Assembly: GCA_020348905.1 (NCBI GenBank)
Contig: CP070756.1
Span: 1,706,986-1,752,815 of the forward strand
DNA from: Candidatus Zixiibacteriota bacterium
GTDB taxonomy: Bacteria; Zixibacteria; MSB-5A5; GN15; FEB-12
Length of the DNA stretch: 45,830 nt
Direction: 5' to 3'
Shown here piece by piece: positions 15,695 to 24,700 of this stretch. The translations under genes were made by a program, and so were the position numbers. How positions within the stretch are numbered: the first letter of the stretch is position 1; each line of letters begins with the position of its first letter. The notes beneath the pieces were generated by a model that saw only the letters and a program-made list of their open reading frames with translations, was not told where the DNA came from and did no database searches.

Positions 15695-17659
15695 TTAGGC
15701 CTTGATGGGGGCGGGTTCAGGCTGCGGTTCATTCGATGATGGCACCTGGGCGGCGCGTCTGACCAGCGGTAATTCTGCCTGAAACAGGGCGCCGTCACTA
15801 TACCGGTAGGATATCGAGCCGCCGTGAGTATCCACGATCCGCTTGCACGTTATCAGACCGATCCCATGGCCCTTCCGTTTGGTCGTGAAGCGTTTCTTGA
15901 ACAGGAGCTTTTGTTTATCAGGTTGAACACCGGGGCCGTTGTCATGAACTCTGAGGACCATACGCGCGGGATCGTCCTGTCGCACCAGGTCGGTCCCGAT
16001 GGTGATGAAGGGACTGCACTCGATGTTTTCCAGGGCCTCGGAGGCGTTGTAGACCAGATTGACCAGCAACTGCTGCACCTGACCGCTGTCGAGTTCGATC
16101 AGGGGAATGTCGGTTGAGAGGCTGGTACGGATGTCGATACCATCAAACCGGTTCTGTGGTTTGAGAAAGGCTATCACGGTTTCAACCAGCTGGTTTATGT
16201 CGGCCATCTCAAATTTCACCTGATCTTCATGCGAATCCATAAGGCCGTCGGTAAATCGGACGATGCGGTCAATGGTTCCCCTCATTACTTCGAGCTTCTG
16301 CCCGATTTTTTCCGGGTTGCCCTTATCAATCAGAAGCGGCATTAGTTCGACGTTTCCCGACAGGATGGCCAGGAAATTGTTTATCTCGTGAGCAATGTCG
16401 CCGGCCATCTCACCCCGGGTGTAGTAGCGATCGAGGCGAACCATCATTTCCTGGAAGTTCTTGCTATCGGTGATGTCCTTGACCAGGTAAAGGTAAGCCC
16501 ACACCTGGCCATCACGCGTATTGACCGGTGCGGTGATGAGGTAAGCCGGAAAGAAGGAGCCGTCGCCCCGGCGGCAGAGAACCTCGAGCGAATTGTAGTC
16601 GCCAATGATAGCTTTCGAGGTTTTGATGTCACTCAGTTTGTGCGTGAAGAGCTCATCGATGTTTCTACCGACGATTTGCCGACGCTCGATGCCGAAGACC
16701 TCGGTCGCTTTACGATTGAAAAGCGTGATTTCACCCTCGAGCGAGGTTGAAATTATGCATCCCGGAGAGGAATCGATGAGCGTTCCCAGGAATTCCTGAG
16801 ACTCGACAAGCATCTCATTGGCTTCTTCGAGCTGAGTATTATAATCGGACAGTTGGCGGTGATTCTCCCAGAGGGTCAAAGACATTTCATTGTAGGCTTT
16901 GGCCAGTTTGGACAACTCGTCATCCATATCCGTTTCAACCAGCGAGTATAATTCACCCTTGACAGTTCTTTCGAAGCCCTTGGTGAGTCGTTCAAGCGGT
17001 TCCTGAAATCGTTTGTTGATCAAGTGTACCGTAAGAAGCGACACCAGGGCCGAAACGAGAAACAGGACGAAGAAAGTGTAACGCACCTGACTGACACTGG
17101 CAAAACCGCTCAAGTGGTCAGAGATGGCGACAATTACCAGGGGAGGGTGCTTTTCCGGCTTGACTTGATAGTAGTAAACGAAAAACCGTGAGTTATGAAT
17201 AATCGGAATCAGTGAGCCCTCGGCGAGATTGATCTGGTGCTGGATTATGGCCCGGTCGACCATCGCATTGAAATCAACTTCACCATCGGCCACGCCATGG
17301 GCATAGCCCGGCCTGGTAAACGAGAAGATTTGCGTGGGTTGCCTCTCGTCTCGCAGTATGTAGATGAAACACCGGGCGACATTATCGATATCCAGTAATC
17401 GAGTCGCCTGCTGTGCGGCGTCGGGATTCAGCAGTTGTCTGGCGGGCCCCTCGGTATTTGCGTCGAGCAGGCCGGCCAACTGGGTTCCGGCCTGCGTAAG
17501 CCGTTCCTGCATATAGACATACTCTGAGTCCACCGTGTCGCGACTCTCAGGGCTGAAAATGACAATGGCAAGAGCTGCGAAGACAAAAATGACCTGAATA
17601 ATGATAATATTTCCCAGGCGGGTCAGAAAGCCGGGTTTTTTTACGGGCAGCCAACGCAT
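15695..17659 (-). CDS. membrane sensor histidine kinase with HAMP and PAS domains
   Basis: This protein has about 654 residues from the ATG at 17659. It has a first membrane segment (LGNIIIIQVIFVFAALAIVI), an extracytoplasmic region to about residue 190, a second membrane segment (FFVLFLVSALVSLLTVHLI), a HAMP-like linker, a coiled coil, and a PAS domain (GCIISTSLEGEITLFNRKA). The kinase core has the H-box GDIAHEINNFLAILSG, N-box NLVYNASEAL, DNGPGV and GHGIGLITCKRIV. The frame stays open upstream to 17797, but that part would overlap the structured RNA and its terminator. AGGTGAG precedes the ATG at 17659, so I chose that start. It is the first gene of a two-kinase operon with no response regulator in it. 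Confidence 0.88.
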   Translation of the reverse strand: MRWLPVKKPGFLTRLGNIIIIQVIFVFAALAIVIFSPESRDTVDSEYVYMQERLTQAGTQLAGLLDANTEGPARQLLNPDAAQQATRLLDIDNVARCFIYILRDERQPTQIFSFTRPGYAHGVADGEVDFNAMVDRAIIQHQINLAEGSLIPIIHNSRFFVYYYQVKPEKHPPLVIVAISDHLSGFASVSQVRYTFFVLFLVSALVSLLTVHLINKRFQEPLERLTKGFERTVKGELYSLVETDMDDELSKLAKAYNEMSLTLWENHRQLSDYNTQLEEANEMLVESQEFLGTLIDSSPGCIISTSLEGEITLFNRKATEVFGIERRQIVGRNIDELFTHKLSDIKTSKAIIGDYNSLEVLCRRGDGSFFPAYLITAPVNTRDGQVWAYLYLVKDITDSKNFQEMMVRLDRYYTRGEMAGDIAHEINNFLAILSGNVELMPLLIDKGNPEKIGQKLEVMRGTIDRIVRFTDGLMDSHEDQVKFEMADINQLVETVIAFLKPQNRFDGIDIRTSLSTDIPLIELDSGQVQQLLVNLVYNASEALENIECSPFITIGTDLVRQDDPARMVLRVHDNGPGVQPDKQKLLFKKRFTTKRKGHGIGLITCKRIVDTHGGSISYRYSDGALFQAELPLVRRAAQVPSSNEPQPEPAPIKA

Positions 17660-17671
17660 TATTCTCTTCTC

Positions 17672-17684
17672 ACCTATCATAGGT
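17672..17684. promoter_or_regulatory. palindrome before the kinase operon
   Basis: ACCTAT and ATAGGT are separated by a single base, a perfect 13-base inverted repeat just upstream of the chosen kinase start. It could be an operator or a small hairpin near the ribosome site. I do not recognise it. Confidence 0.3.
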
Positions 17685-17731
17685 ATTATCGACCGAACGG
17701 AGGGAAAATTGACGCAGGTGGGGAATGCAAT

Positions 17732-17806
17732 AAAAAACGGGAGTGGTGGAGGGGGGATGCCCGACTCTAACGTCAGGTGGCTGGGTGTCCAGCACACACC
17801 ACTCCC
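17732..17806 (-). terminator. terminator-like multibranch hairpin at the end of the structured RNA
   Basis: A perfect 10-bp closing stem (17797-17806 with 17739-17748) directly precedes a run of six U on the minus strand. The large loop holds two further stable hairpins, which is unusual for a simple terminator. Confidence 0.6.
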
Positions 17807-17890
17807 ATAATTGGTGAAGTTGAGCTATTTCACAAACTCAGACCGGCCATGTCTTAACCTGCGGCCCAAAGTTGGAAGCCAGTCCAACTG
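17732..17890 (-). ncRNA. structured RNA of about 160 nt, unassigned (small RNA or attenuating leader)
   Basis: On the minus strand a strong promoter is followed by closely spaced hairpins. The first is GUUGGA/UCCAAC (17888-17883 with 17876-17871, six-base loop). The second is UUGUGAA/UUCACCAA (17835-17829 with 17818-17811, one bulge). The last is a multibranch element closed by a perfect 10-bp stem, GGGAGUGGUG (17806-17797) with CACCACUCCC (17748-17739). It contains the two inner hairpins GCUGG-ACAC-CCAGC and CCUGAC-GUUAGA-GUCGGG. G and six U (17737-17732) follow, as in an intrinsic terminator. No convincing reading frame lies inside. I could not match it to SRP RNA, 6S RNA, tmRNA, RNase P RNA or a riboswitch I know. 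It ends about 73 bases before the kinase gene, so it could also be a leader that controls that operon. Confidence 0.6.
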
Positions 17891-17896
17891 CTTCGT

Positions 17897-17925
17897 ATTA
17901 TAACATATAAGCCATTGTTTAGCAA
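17897..17925 (-). promoter_or_regulatory. promoter of the structured RNA
   Basis: TTGCTA (17925-17920), a 17-base spacer and a perfect TATAAT (17902-17897) on the minus strand predict a start near 17890. It lies after the trxB stop at 18001, so it is separate from the cobO-trxB operon. Confidence 0.65.
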
Positions 17926-18000
17926 GACATAAAAAAGCAGATAATGGATGAGCCCGATGCGAGTTATCCGCATCCACTCGCAGCCGTAAGAAGTTGTTCG

Positions 18001-18954
18001 CTATGGCTTTCGAGCGTGTTTGTCTTCCAGGGCCTCGATGTACTTTTCGGCAGCCACGGCAGCGGTGGTGCCATCGCCGACGGCGTTGGTGATCTGTCTG
18101 ACCAACTGGGCGCGCACGTCTCCGCAGGCAAAAATCCCTTCAATCGAGGTTTCCATATTCTGATTTGTCAGAATATATCCCCCCTCGTCAGTTCGCAGTT
18201 TCTCGCGAGTGATCTGTGAATTTGGACGGAACCCAATGTACGGGAAGACGGCGCCGACGGCCAGGTCGGACTTTTCACCAGTCTTTGCGTTCTTGAGTTT
18301 GAGGTTGCTCACCCGTCGTCCGTCACCTTCGATTTGTTCTACAACGGTATCCCAGATGAATTCCACCTTATCGTTGTCGAAGGCCCGCTGCTGGATGATT
18401 TTCTGAGCTCGCAATTGATCGCGCCTGTGAATTATGTAGACTTTGGAGGCGAATTTGGTCAGGAAGGTACCTTCTTCCACCGCGGCGTCTCCCCCGCCGA
18501 CCACGCCGATTACCTGATCTTTGAAGAAGGCTCCGTCGCATATGGCACAATAGGATACGCCCTTACCGCTGTATTCTTTCTCCCCGGGCACGTTTAGAAA
18601 CACGGGCGAGCCTCCGGTCGAGAGGATAACAGCCTTACCGCGAAAGACATTCCCTGAGGCGCATCGGGCGACGCGATAATCACCATCGGTATAGACCTCC
18701 TCCACCTCTTCCGTTTCAACTTCGAGACCGAATTTCCTGGCATGGTCGGCAAATTTCATTGCCAGGTCAGCACCCTGAATACGTTCAAAGCCGAGATAGT
18801 CTTCCACGTCTCCTGTAACGGCTATTTGGCCGCCGGGAAGGTATTTTTCAAGACATACTGTTCTTCTTCGCGCTCTGGCGCTATAGAGCCCGGCGCAGAG
18901 GCCTCCAGGACCGCCGCCGACAATAACAACATCATAATCTTTCGTTTCTGCCAT
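18001..18954 (-). CDS. trxB: thioredoxin reductase
   Basis: This 317-residue flavoenzyme reduces thioredoxin with NADPH. It shows the FAD-binding IVGGGPGGLCAGLYSARA at the start, the redox dithiol SYCAICDGAFF near residue 138, the NADPH-binding VVGGGDAAVEEGTFLTKFA, and the late GIFACGDVRAQLVRQITNAVGDG. All are typical of bacterial TrxB, and the length is normal. GAGG precedes the ATG at a good distance. It is the third gene of the cobO-epimerase-trxB operon, with a four-base gap. Confidence 0.95.
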   Translation of the reverse strand: MAETKDYDVVIVGGGPGGLCAGLYSARARRRTVCLEKYLPGGQIAVTGDVEDYLGFERIQGADLAMKFADHARKFGLEVETEEVEEVYTDGDYRVARCASGNVFRGKAVILSTGGSPVFLNVPGEKEYSGKGVSYCAICDGAFFKDQVIGVVGGGDAAVEEGTFLTKFASKVYIIHRRDQLRAQKIIQQRAFDNDKVEFIWDTVVEQIEGDGRRVSNLKLKNAKTGEKSDLAVGAVFPYIGFRPNSQITREKLRTDEGGYILTNQNMETSIEGIFACGDVRAQLVRQITNAVGDGTTAAVAAEKYIEALEDKHARKP

Positions 18955-18958
18955 TTTC

Positions 18959-19843
18959 TTACCTCAAGTATTTTCGAAGACCATCTTCCAGTTTTACAGG
19001 GCTTAATGAAAATAGTTCTATCATCGGTGCAATATCGCCGGTGTTTCCCATCTGCATCATCGCCAATTGATCACGAGTTACCGGGGCCGGCTTGACAATC
19101 TTCTCCATGATGAAAGCTGCCGGTTTCATAACCCATAAGGGTATATGAAGGTTCACTTGCCGCTTGTTCAAAACACGCCTGATTATATTCAAAATCTCCA
19201 AATATTCAAGCTTTTCCGGCCCGCCTAATTCGATTGTTCGCCCGGACGCCGACCGAACGGTTAGCGCCCCGACCATAGCCGAGACCACATCATCGATGTA
19301 AACCGGCTGCAACATGTACCGGCCATCACCTATAACGGGTGTAATCGGGGACGCTTTTATCATCTTTGTCAACAGTGACACAAAGCCGTCACCAGGTCCG
19401 TAGATTACGGAGGGCCGAAAAATGACATATTCAAGCCCGGATGAGACTACTGCCTGTTCAGCCAGATATTTTGTTTGATGATAGACGGTAGACGCGTCGG
19501 CCGAGGTCCCCATCGCCGACAGATAGATGATTTTCTTTACTCCGGATTTGCGACAGGCCTCAACGACGTTTTTCGTTCCTTCCACGACCGTCATCTGAAA
19601 GGTTTTTCTTTTGGTTTCGGCGATTATCCCGACCAGGTGGTAAACGACCAAGGCGCCGTCAAACGCTCGCCTGAGGTTATCGACATCTCCGACCGAAGCT
19701 TCGGCATAAGAAATATTCCCCTCGATAAGTCCTGTTGCGGGGCTTTTGTGAGTGGTAACGGTGACTGAATAGCCTTCGCTTAACAGCCGGTTAACCAGAT
19801 TCCTACCCACGAAACCGGTCCCGCCTGTAACTGCGATTTTCAC
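18959..19843 (-). CDS. NAD(P)-binding SDR epimerase, NDUFA9-like
   Basis: This 294-residue extended short-chain dehydrogenase has the Rossmann motif VTGGTGFVGRNLV at the N-terminus and a YxxxK catalytic pair in VYHQTKYLAEQAV. The weak substrate domain (FRPSVIYGPGDGFVSLL) resembles the complex-I NDUFA9-like and TMR-type atypical SDRs. The substrate cannot be told from the sequence. Its start overlaps the end of cobO by four bases, so the two are translationally coupled. Confidence 0.8.
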   Translation of the reverse strand: MKIAVTGGTGFVGRNLVNRLLSEGYSVTVTTHKSPATGLIEGNISYAEASVGDVDNLRRAFDGALVVYHLVGIIAETKRKTFQMTVVEGTKNVVEACRKSGVKKIIYLSAMGTSADASTVYHQTKYLAEQAVVSSGLEYVIFRPSVIYGPGDGFVSLLTKMIKASPITPVIGDGRYMLQPVYIDDVVSAMVGALTVRSASGRTIELGGPEKLEYLEILNIIRRVLNKRQVNLHIPLWVMKPAAFIMEKIVKPAPVTRDQLAMMQMGNTGDIAPMIELFSLSPVKLEDGLRKYLR

Positions 19844-20388
19844 CAGTCAATGCCCTTTTGTGCGAGAATACCCTTCTGGTATGGATGCCGGGTTTCGAGC
19901 ATTTCCGTTATCAGATCGGCCCTTTCTAGAACAACGTCAGATGCATTGCGACCGGTTATGACAAGATGCTGCTTTTTCCCTCGCGCCTCGATCAACGCTC
20001 GCGCTTCCTCATCGGTGACCAACCCCAGATCCATAGCGACATTGAGTTCGTCGAGAATTACCAGCTGATATTTGCCTGACTTGATTTGCTCCAGGGCAAA
20101 TTGGACCCCCGTTCGGGCGGCCGTCCGGTGCTCTTCGAACGACTTTTCGTCGTCGATGATGCCAACGAAACCTTCGCCGACGGTATGAAGTTCAACATCG
20201 GGAGCCAGCCGCTTTATGCCCTTCAATTCACCATATTTCCAACTGCCTTTGACGAACTGTATGATACAGACTTTCCAGTCGTAACCGACTGCCCTGATGC
20301 ACATACCCAGGGCGGCGGTGGTCTTACCCTTGCCGTTGCCGGTATAGACAATCAGAAGTCCTTTTGATTCGGCCTTTTTCTCAGTCAT
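19840..20388 (-). CDS. cobO: cob(I)yrinic acid a,c-diamide adenosyltransferase
   Basis: This 182-residue protein is of the CobA/CobO/BtuR family. It attaches the adenosyl group to corrinoids to make the coenzyme form of B12. The P-loop GNGKGKTTAALG lies at residues 17-28, followed by VCIIQFVKGSWKYGE, LVILDELNVAMDLGLV and HLVITGRNASDVVLERADLI, all typical. The start has a strong GAGGAGG site. No other cobalamin gene and no B12 riboswitch box are visible nearby, so it may serve corrinoid salvage. It heads a minus-strand operon with an SDR and trxB, divergent from the Rrf2 gene. Confidence 0.93.
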   Translation of the reverse strand: MTEKKAESKGLLIVYTGNGKGKTTAALGMCIRAVGYDWKVCIIQFVKGSWKYGELKGIKRLAPDVELHTVGEGFVGIIDDEKSFEEHRTAARTGVQFALEQIKSGKYQLVILDELNVAMDLGLVTDEEARALIEARGKKQHLVITGRNASDVVLERADLITEMLETRHPYQKGILAQKGIDW

Positions 20389-20517
20389 GGATGCCTCCTC
20401 AGGATTAAGCCCTTAGGGCACAAGGTAATCGAAAAGCGGCTAAAACGCAATCGGGTATCTGAGCGGCGGGGACAGGCCAATGGGTACGCGAATAAGCGGA
20501 AAATACCCCAAAATCGG

Positions 20518-20546
20518 TTGACAATAGCCGTCCCGGGAAATATATT
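20518..20546 (+). promoter_or_regulatory. promoter of the Rrf2 regulator
   Basis: TTGACA (20518-20523), exactly 17 bases, then TATATT (20541-20546) gives a near-consensus promoter with a start near 20553. A 6-base inverted repeat overlaps its downstream end. Confidence 0.7.
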
Positions 20547-20561
20547 ATAAGAAGATATAAT
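20544..20561. promoter_or_regulatory. inverted repeat over the Rrf2 start site
   Basis: ATTATA (20544-20549) and TATAAT (20556-20561) flank a six-base centre and overlap the -10 box and start point. Rrf2 regulators often repress their own genes, so this may be the autoregulatory operator. A/T-rich repeats of this size also occur by chance. Confidence 0.35.
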
Positions 20562-20612
20562 TGATTAAGATTAACCAGATGTAAAGCGAAGCTCTTTACG
20601 AAGGAGGGTGCG

Positions 20613-21038
20613 GTGCAATTTACGAAGGCTGAGGAGTACGGGCTACTTGGAATTTTATATCTCGCGGAAAAAGAACCAAACATCATAACACCGCTTTCGG
20701 AAATTTCCCAGGCTCAGGAAATTCCCGAAAAGTTTTTGGCCAAGATATTTCAATCACTCTCGCGATCAGGACTCGTACGATCGCACCGTGGTGTACGCGG
20801 TGGCTTCACCCTGGGCAAAAGGCCAGATGAGATTTCGATAAAAGAAATTCTCGAATCGATTCAGGGGCCATATCATTTATTGAAATGCATCCCCGAGCCC
20901 GTGTTGTGCAATAAGTCTCCCGAGTGCGCCCTTCGTGATCTATTGATGGCGGCCGAAGGCAAGCTGATATCGGTCTTTGCCGAACACACGCTGGCGGACC
21001 TGTCCACCAAGAGAACGGAGAGAAGCGTAACCGGCTGA
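20613..21038 (+). CDS. Rrf2-family transcriptional regulator, probably iron-sulfur binding
   Basis: This 141-residue winged-helix protein begins MQFTKAEEYGLLGILYLAE, with LVRSHRGVRGGFTLGK as the wing, the standard Rrf2/IscR layout. Three cysteines lie in CIPEPVLCNKSPECAL (about residues 89-104), in the spacing used by Rrf2 proteins that hold an Fe-S cluster to sense iron, redox state or NO. The GTG start is supported by AGGAGG seven bases upstream. It stands between the divergent cobO-trxB operon and the dcd/pyruvate:ferredoxin oxidoreductase genes, which depend on thiol or Fe-S chemistry. The regulated targets are not shown by the sequence. Confidence 0.9.
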   Translation: MQFTKAEEYGLLGILYLAEKEPNIITPLSEISQAQEIPEKFLAKIFQSLSRSGLVRSHRGVRGGFTLGKRPDEISIKEILESIQGPYHLLKCIPEPVLCNKSPECALRDLLMAAEGKLISVFAEHTLADLSTKRTERSVTG

Positions 21039-21075
21039 GCCGGACATACCCCGGGCATTTTTCCTGTTATTCCGG

Positions 21076-21104
21076 TTTACAACCCATAGCATTTGCCTTA
21101 TCTT
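21076..21104 (+). promoter_or_regulatory. promoter of the Dcd-family gene
   Basis: TTTACA (21076-21081), a 17-base spacer and TATCTT (21099-21104) predict a start near 21111, about 32 bases ahead of the ATG at 21143. Confidence 0.5.
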
Positions 21105-21142
21105 CTCAGGACAATTGAACCCGAGAAGAAACAGGACTTATT

Positions 21143-21697
21143 ATGCCCGTAAAATCTGACCGCTGGATCATCGAAATGGCCAAAAACCATGAGATGATCA
21201 AGCCGTTTTCCGAGGCTCAGATCCGTCAGGGAATCAGTTTCGGTGTTTCGTCCTACGGGTATGATATTAGCCTGGCTGACGAGTTCAAGATTCTTGATTC
21301 CAAGGGGTTGGCCGAAATCGACCCCAAGGGCAATCATCAGAATCATTTCATAGATACTAAAGCCGACTCGGTTCTAATCCCGCCCAATTCATTTGTTCTG
21401 GGTCGTACCCGCGAGTATTTCAAAATACCGCGCGATGTGATAACCATCTGTACAGGCAAGTCGACCTACGCCCGCTCGGGTATCGTCGTAAACGTGACAC
21501 CGTTTGAACCGGAGTGGGAAGGCTACGCCACAATTTCACTTTCGAACACGGCGCCGGTACCGGTACGCGTATATGCTAATGAAGGTGTCGCCCAGCTGCT
21601 TTTTTTGGAAGCGGCGGAAATGTGCAAACAATCGTATAGAGATAAGAAAGGGAAATATCAAGCACAACAAGGGATTACCACGTCTAAAGCCGACTAA
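21143..21697 (+). CDS. dcd: dCTP deaminase-family protein with altered active-site residue
   Basis: Dcd converts dCTP to dUTP and feeds dTMP synthesis. The 184-residue length and motifs fit the family: [17 protein letters not shown] early, [39 protein letters not shown] with the expected Ser and Arg, and [11 protein letters not shown]. The strand that normally carries the catalytic glutamate (family form xTLEFSN) reads ATISLSN here, placing Ser132 at the Glu position. This is clear in the codons GCC ACA ATT TCA CTT TCG AAC. The fold is therefore Dcd, but deamination may be lost or changed; a dUTPase-like or binding role is possible. It has its own promoter, and the pyruvate:ferredoxin oxidoreductase gene follows after 59 bases. 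Confidence 0.82.
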   Translation: MPVKSDRWIIEMAKNHEMIKPFSEAQIRQGISFGVSSYGYDISLADEFKILDSKGLAEIDPKGNHQNHFIDTKADSVLIPPNSFVLGRTREYFKIPRDVITICTGKSTYARSGIVVNVTPFEPEWEGYATISLSNTAPVPVRVYANEGVAQLLFLEAAEMCKQSYRDKKGKYQAQQGITTSKAD

Positions 21698-21756
21698 ATT
21701 TCCCGTGCCGGTAGCGTAATAATATCGTAGTCCCACATTGAGTAATTCAGGAGCTG

Positions 21757-24700
21757 ATGATGTCAGAAGAAGCAGTAAAAAATAAAAAGTCACCGACTGC
21801 CGATAACGCCGATCGGAAACGCCGAATGGTAACCATCGACGGTAACACCGCTGCGGCGTATGCGGCCCACGCGACGAATGAAGTCATCGCCATTTATCCC
21901 ATCACGCCTTCTTCGAATATGGGCGAGATAGCCGATGAGAAATCGGCCCGTGGCGAGACCAACATCTGGGGAGCTGTTCCCGATGTGATCGAGATGCAAT
22001 CAGAGGGAGGTGCCTCGGGGGCGGTTCACGGCGCTCTAACCAGTGGTGCCCTGACGACCACTTTCACTGCCTCGCAAGGCCTGTTATTGATGATTCCGAA
22101 CATGTTCAAGATTGCCGGTGAGTTGACACCGACTGTCTTTCACGTATCAGCCCGCGCGGTAGCGAGCCACGCCCTGTCCATTTTTGGAGATCACTCGGAC
22201 GTGATGGCTACTCGTTCGACCGGGTTCGGGCTGATAGCCTCCGGCTCGGTGCAGGAGGTAATGGACCTGGCTATAATCGCCCAGGCCGCGTCGCTTGCCA
22301 GCCGGGTTCCATTTGTTCACTTTTTCGACGGGTTCCGTACCTCACACGAGGTACAGAAGGTTGAAGAGGTATCGTTCGAGGATATGCGTCAGATGATTGA
22401 TGAAGAGCTGGTCACCCAGCATCGGCGTCGGGCACTCTCACCGGACTTCCCCACTCTCAAAGGTACCTCTCAGAATCCGGATGTATTCTTCCAGTCGCGT
22501 GAGACGGTCAACAAGTTCTACAGTGCGGCGCCGGGTTATGTCCAGAGTTACATGGATCGTTTTGCCAAGATTGTGGGACGCCAATACAATCTTTTCGATT
22601 ATATCGGACATCCGCAGGCCGAACGCGTGGCGGTGATCATGGGCACCGGAGCCGAAGTTGTCCACGAGACGGTCGACAAACTGGTGGAGATGGGCGAAAA
22701 GGTGGGATTGATAAAGGTTCGCCTGTACCGACCTTTCTCAGCCGAAGCGTTCGCCAAGGCCCTGCCGGCCACGGTCAAGTCGATCGCCGTTCTTGACCGC
22801 ACCAAGGAGCCCGGCGCGGTTGGCGAGCCCCTTTATACGGATGTCCAGGCCGCCCTTGCCGAGGCGATCCACAACGGCTACGCACCGTTCGATAAGCATC
22901 CAGTCGTGGTGGGTGGACGGTACGGCCTGGGATCCAAGGAATTCAATCCGCCGATGGCCAAATCGGTATTTGATAATCTGAAGCAGAAGCAGCCGAAGAA
23001 TCATTTCACGACCGGCATAACCGATGATGTAACGATGACCTCGCTGGAACCCGACTATTCTTTCGATCTCGAGGGAGAGAACTTCCGCGGACTGTTTTTC
23101 GGACTCGGGGCCGATGGTACGGTCGGGGCCAACAAGAACTCGATCAAGATAATCGGTGAAAACACGGCCAACTATGCTCAGGGGTATTTTGTTTACGACT
23201 CCAAGAAGGCAGGTGCCGTGACGGTGTCGCACGTTCGGTTCGGGAAAGAGTTGATTCGCAAACCGTATCTCATCAATTCCTCGCAGTTCGTCGCTTGCCA
23301 CAATTTCTCGTTCCTGGAAAAGTATGACATGGTTGACCAGCTTGTCGAAGGCGGTACGTTTCTGCTCAACTCACCTTATGGCCCGGATGAAATCTGGGAC
23401 AAGATGCCCATAGAGGTGCAGCAGCAGATCATCGATCGCAAAGCCAGGTTCTTCGTCATCGATGCCATTGCGCTGGCCAAGAAGCTTGGTCTGGGCGCCA
23501 GGATCAACATGATTATGCAGACGGCCTTCTTCCTGATATCGAGTATCCTTTCCAAAGAGGAGGCAGTAGCAGCCATCAAAGATTCTATCGTCAAGACCTA
23601 CGGTGCCAAAGGCGAGAAGATAGTCAATATGAACCATGCTGCCGTCGATGGTGCTGCGGCGGCCGTCAAGCAGGTCGATTACCCGCAGAACGTCACCAGC
23701 AAGGTTCATCGTCCTCCTATTGTTCCCGATTATGCCCCGGACTTTGTCAAGACGGTAACGGCCGAAATTATTGCCGGACGCGGTGACCAACTGCCGGTAT
23801 CGGCGTTTCCTGTTGACGGGACATATCCTACGGGTACGACCCAGTACGAAAAACGTAATATCGCGGTGGATATCCCGGAATGGGACAAAGACACCTGTAT
23901 CCAGTGTAATATATGCTCGATTGTTTGCCCACACGCCGCCATCAGGCCCAAGGTATTCGAGAAGAAGTATCTGGCTGAAGCCCCGAAGGACTTCCTTTAT
24001 ACCGAAGCGAAGACGAAGCAGTTTGAGGGTCTTTACTATACCCTCCAGGTTGCTCCGGAGGACTGCACGGGTTGTGTTCTCTGCGTCAACGCCTGTCCGG
24101 CATTTGCCAAGGATGAGCAAGGGAACAAGACCGAGCGTAAGGCCATTAACATGACCCTTCAGGCTCCGATTCGCGAGCGTGAAGCAAAGAACTGGGACTT
24201 CTTCATAAACGTACTGCCCGATCCTGATCCGGGTCTGTTCAATATCGAGACCGTCAAGGGCTCGCAGTTTGTCAAGCCGCTGTTTGAGTTTTCCGGCGCC
24301 TGCGCCGGGTGCGGTGAGACACCCTACGTTAAACTGATGTCTCAGCTGTTCGGCGACCGGGCTCTATGCGGCAACGCCACCGGTTGCAGTTCTATTTACG
24401 GGGGCAATCTGCCGACAACTCCTTACTGTCAGCGCGCCGACGGTCTTGGCCCGGCCTGGTCAAATTCGCTATTTGAAGACAATGCCGAATTCGCCCTGGG
24501 AATGAGGCTGACGGTTGACAAGCTTGGCATCTACGCTCTGGAACTTGTCAAAGAGCTGGCTCCCGAGATGTATGATGATCTGGCCGAGGCCGATCAGTCA
24601 ACCCAGGAAGGTATCGAGCAGCAGCGTGCCCGGGTCAAGGCTCTTCTACTCAAAATGGAAGGTCTTGACGATAGCGATAAGGTAATAGCCCTGAAAAACG

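Noticed and set aside
17660..17797. N-terminal extension of the second sensor kinase
   Set aside because: The extra 46 residues are proline-rich without a membrane or signal pattern and overlap the RNA hairpin; a better start with AGGTGAG is at 17659.
17732..17890. 6S RNA or SRP RNA identity for the structured RNA
   Set aside because: The 5' and 3' ends do not pair as in 6S RNA, and the SRP GGAA-loop motif is absent.
20389..20520. Possible cobalamin riboswitch upstream of cobO
   Set aside because: The leader is short and I find no B12 box or the expected multi-stem core.
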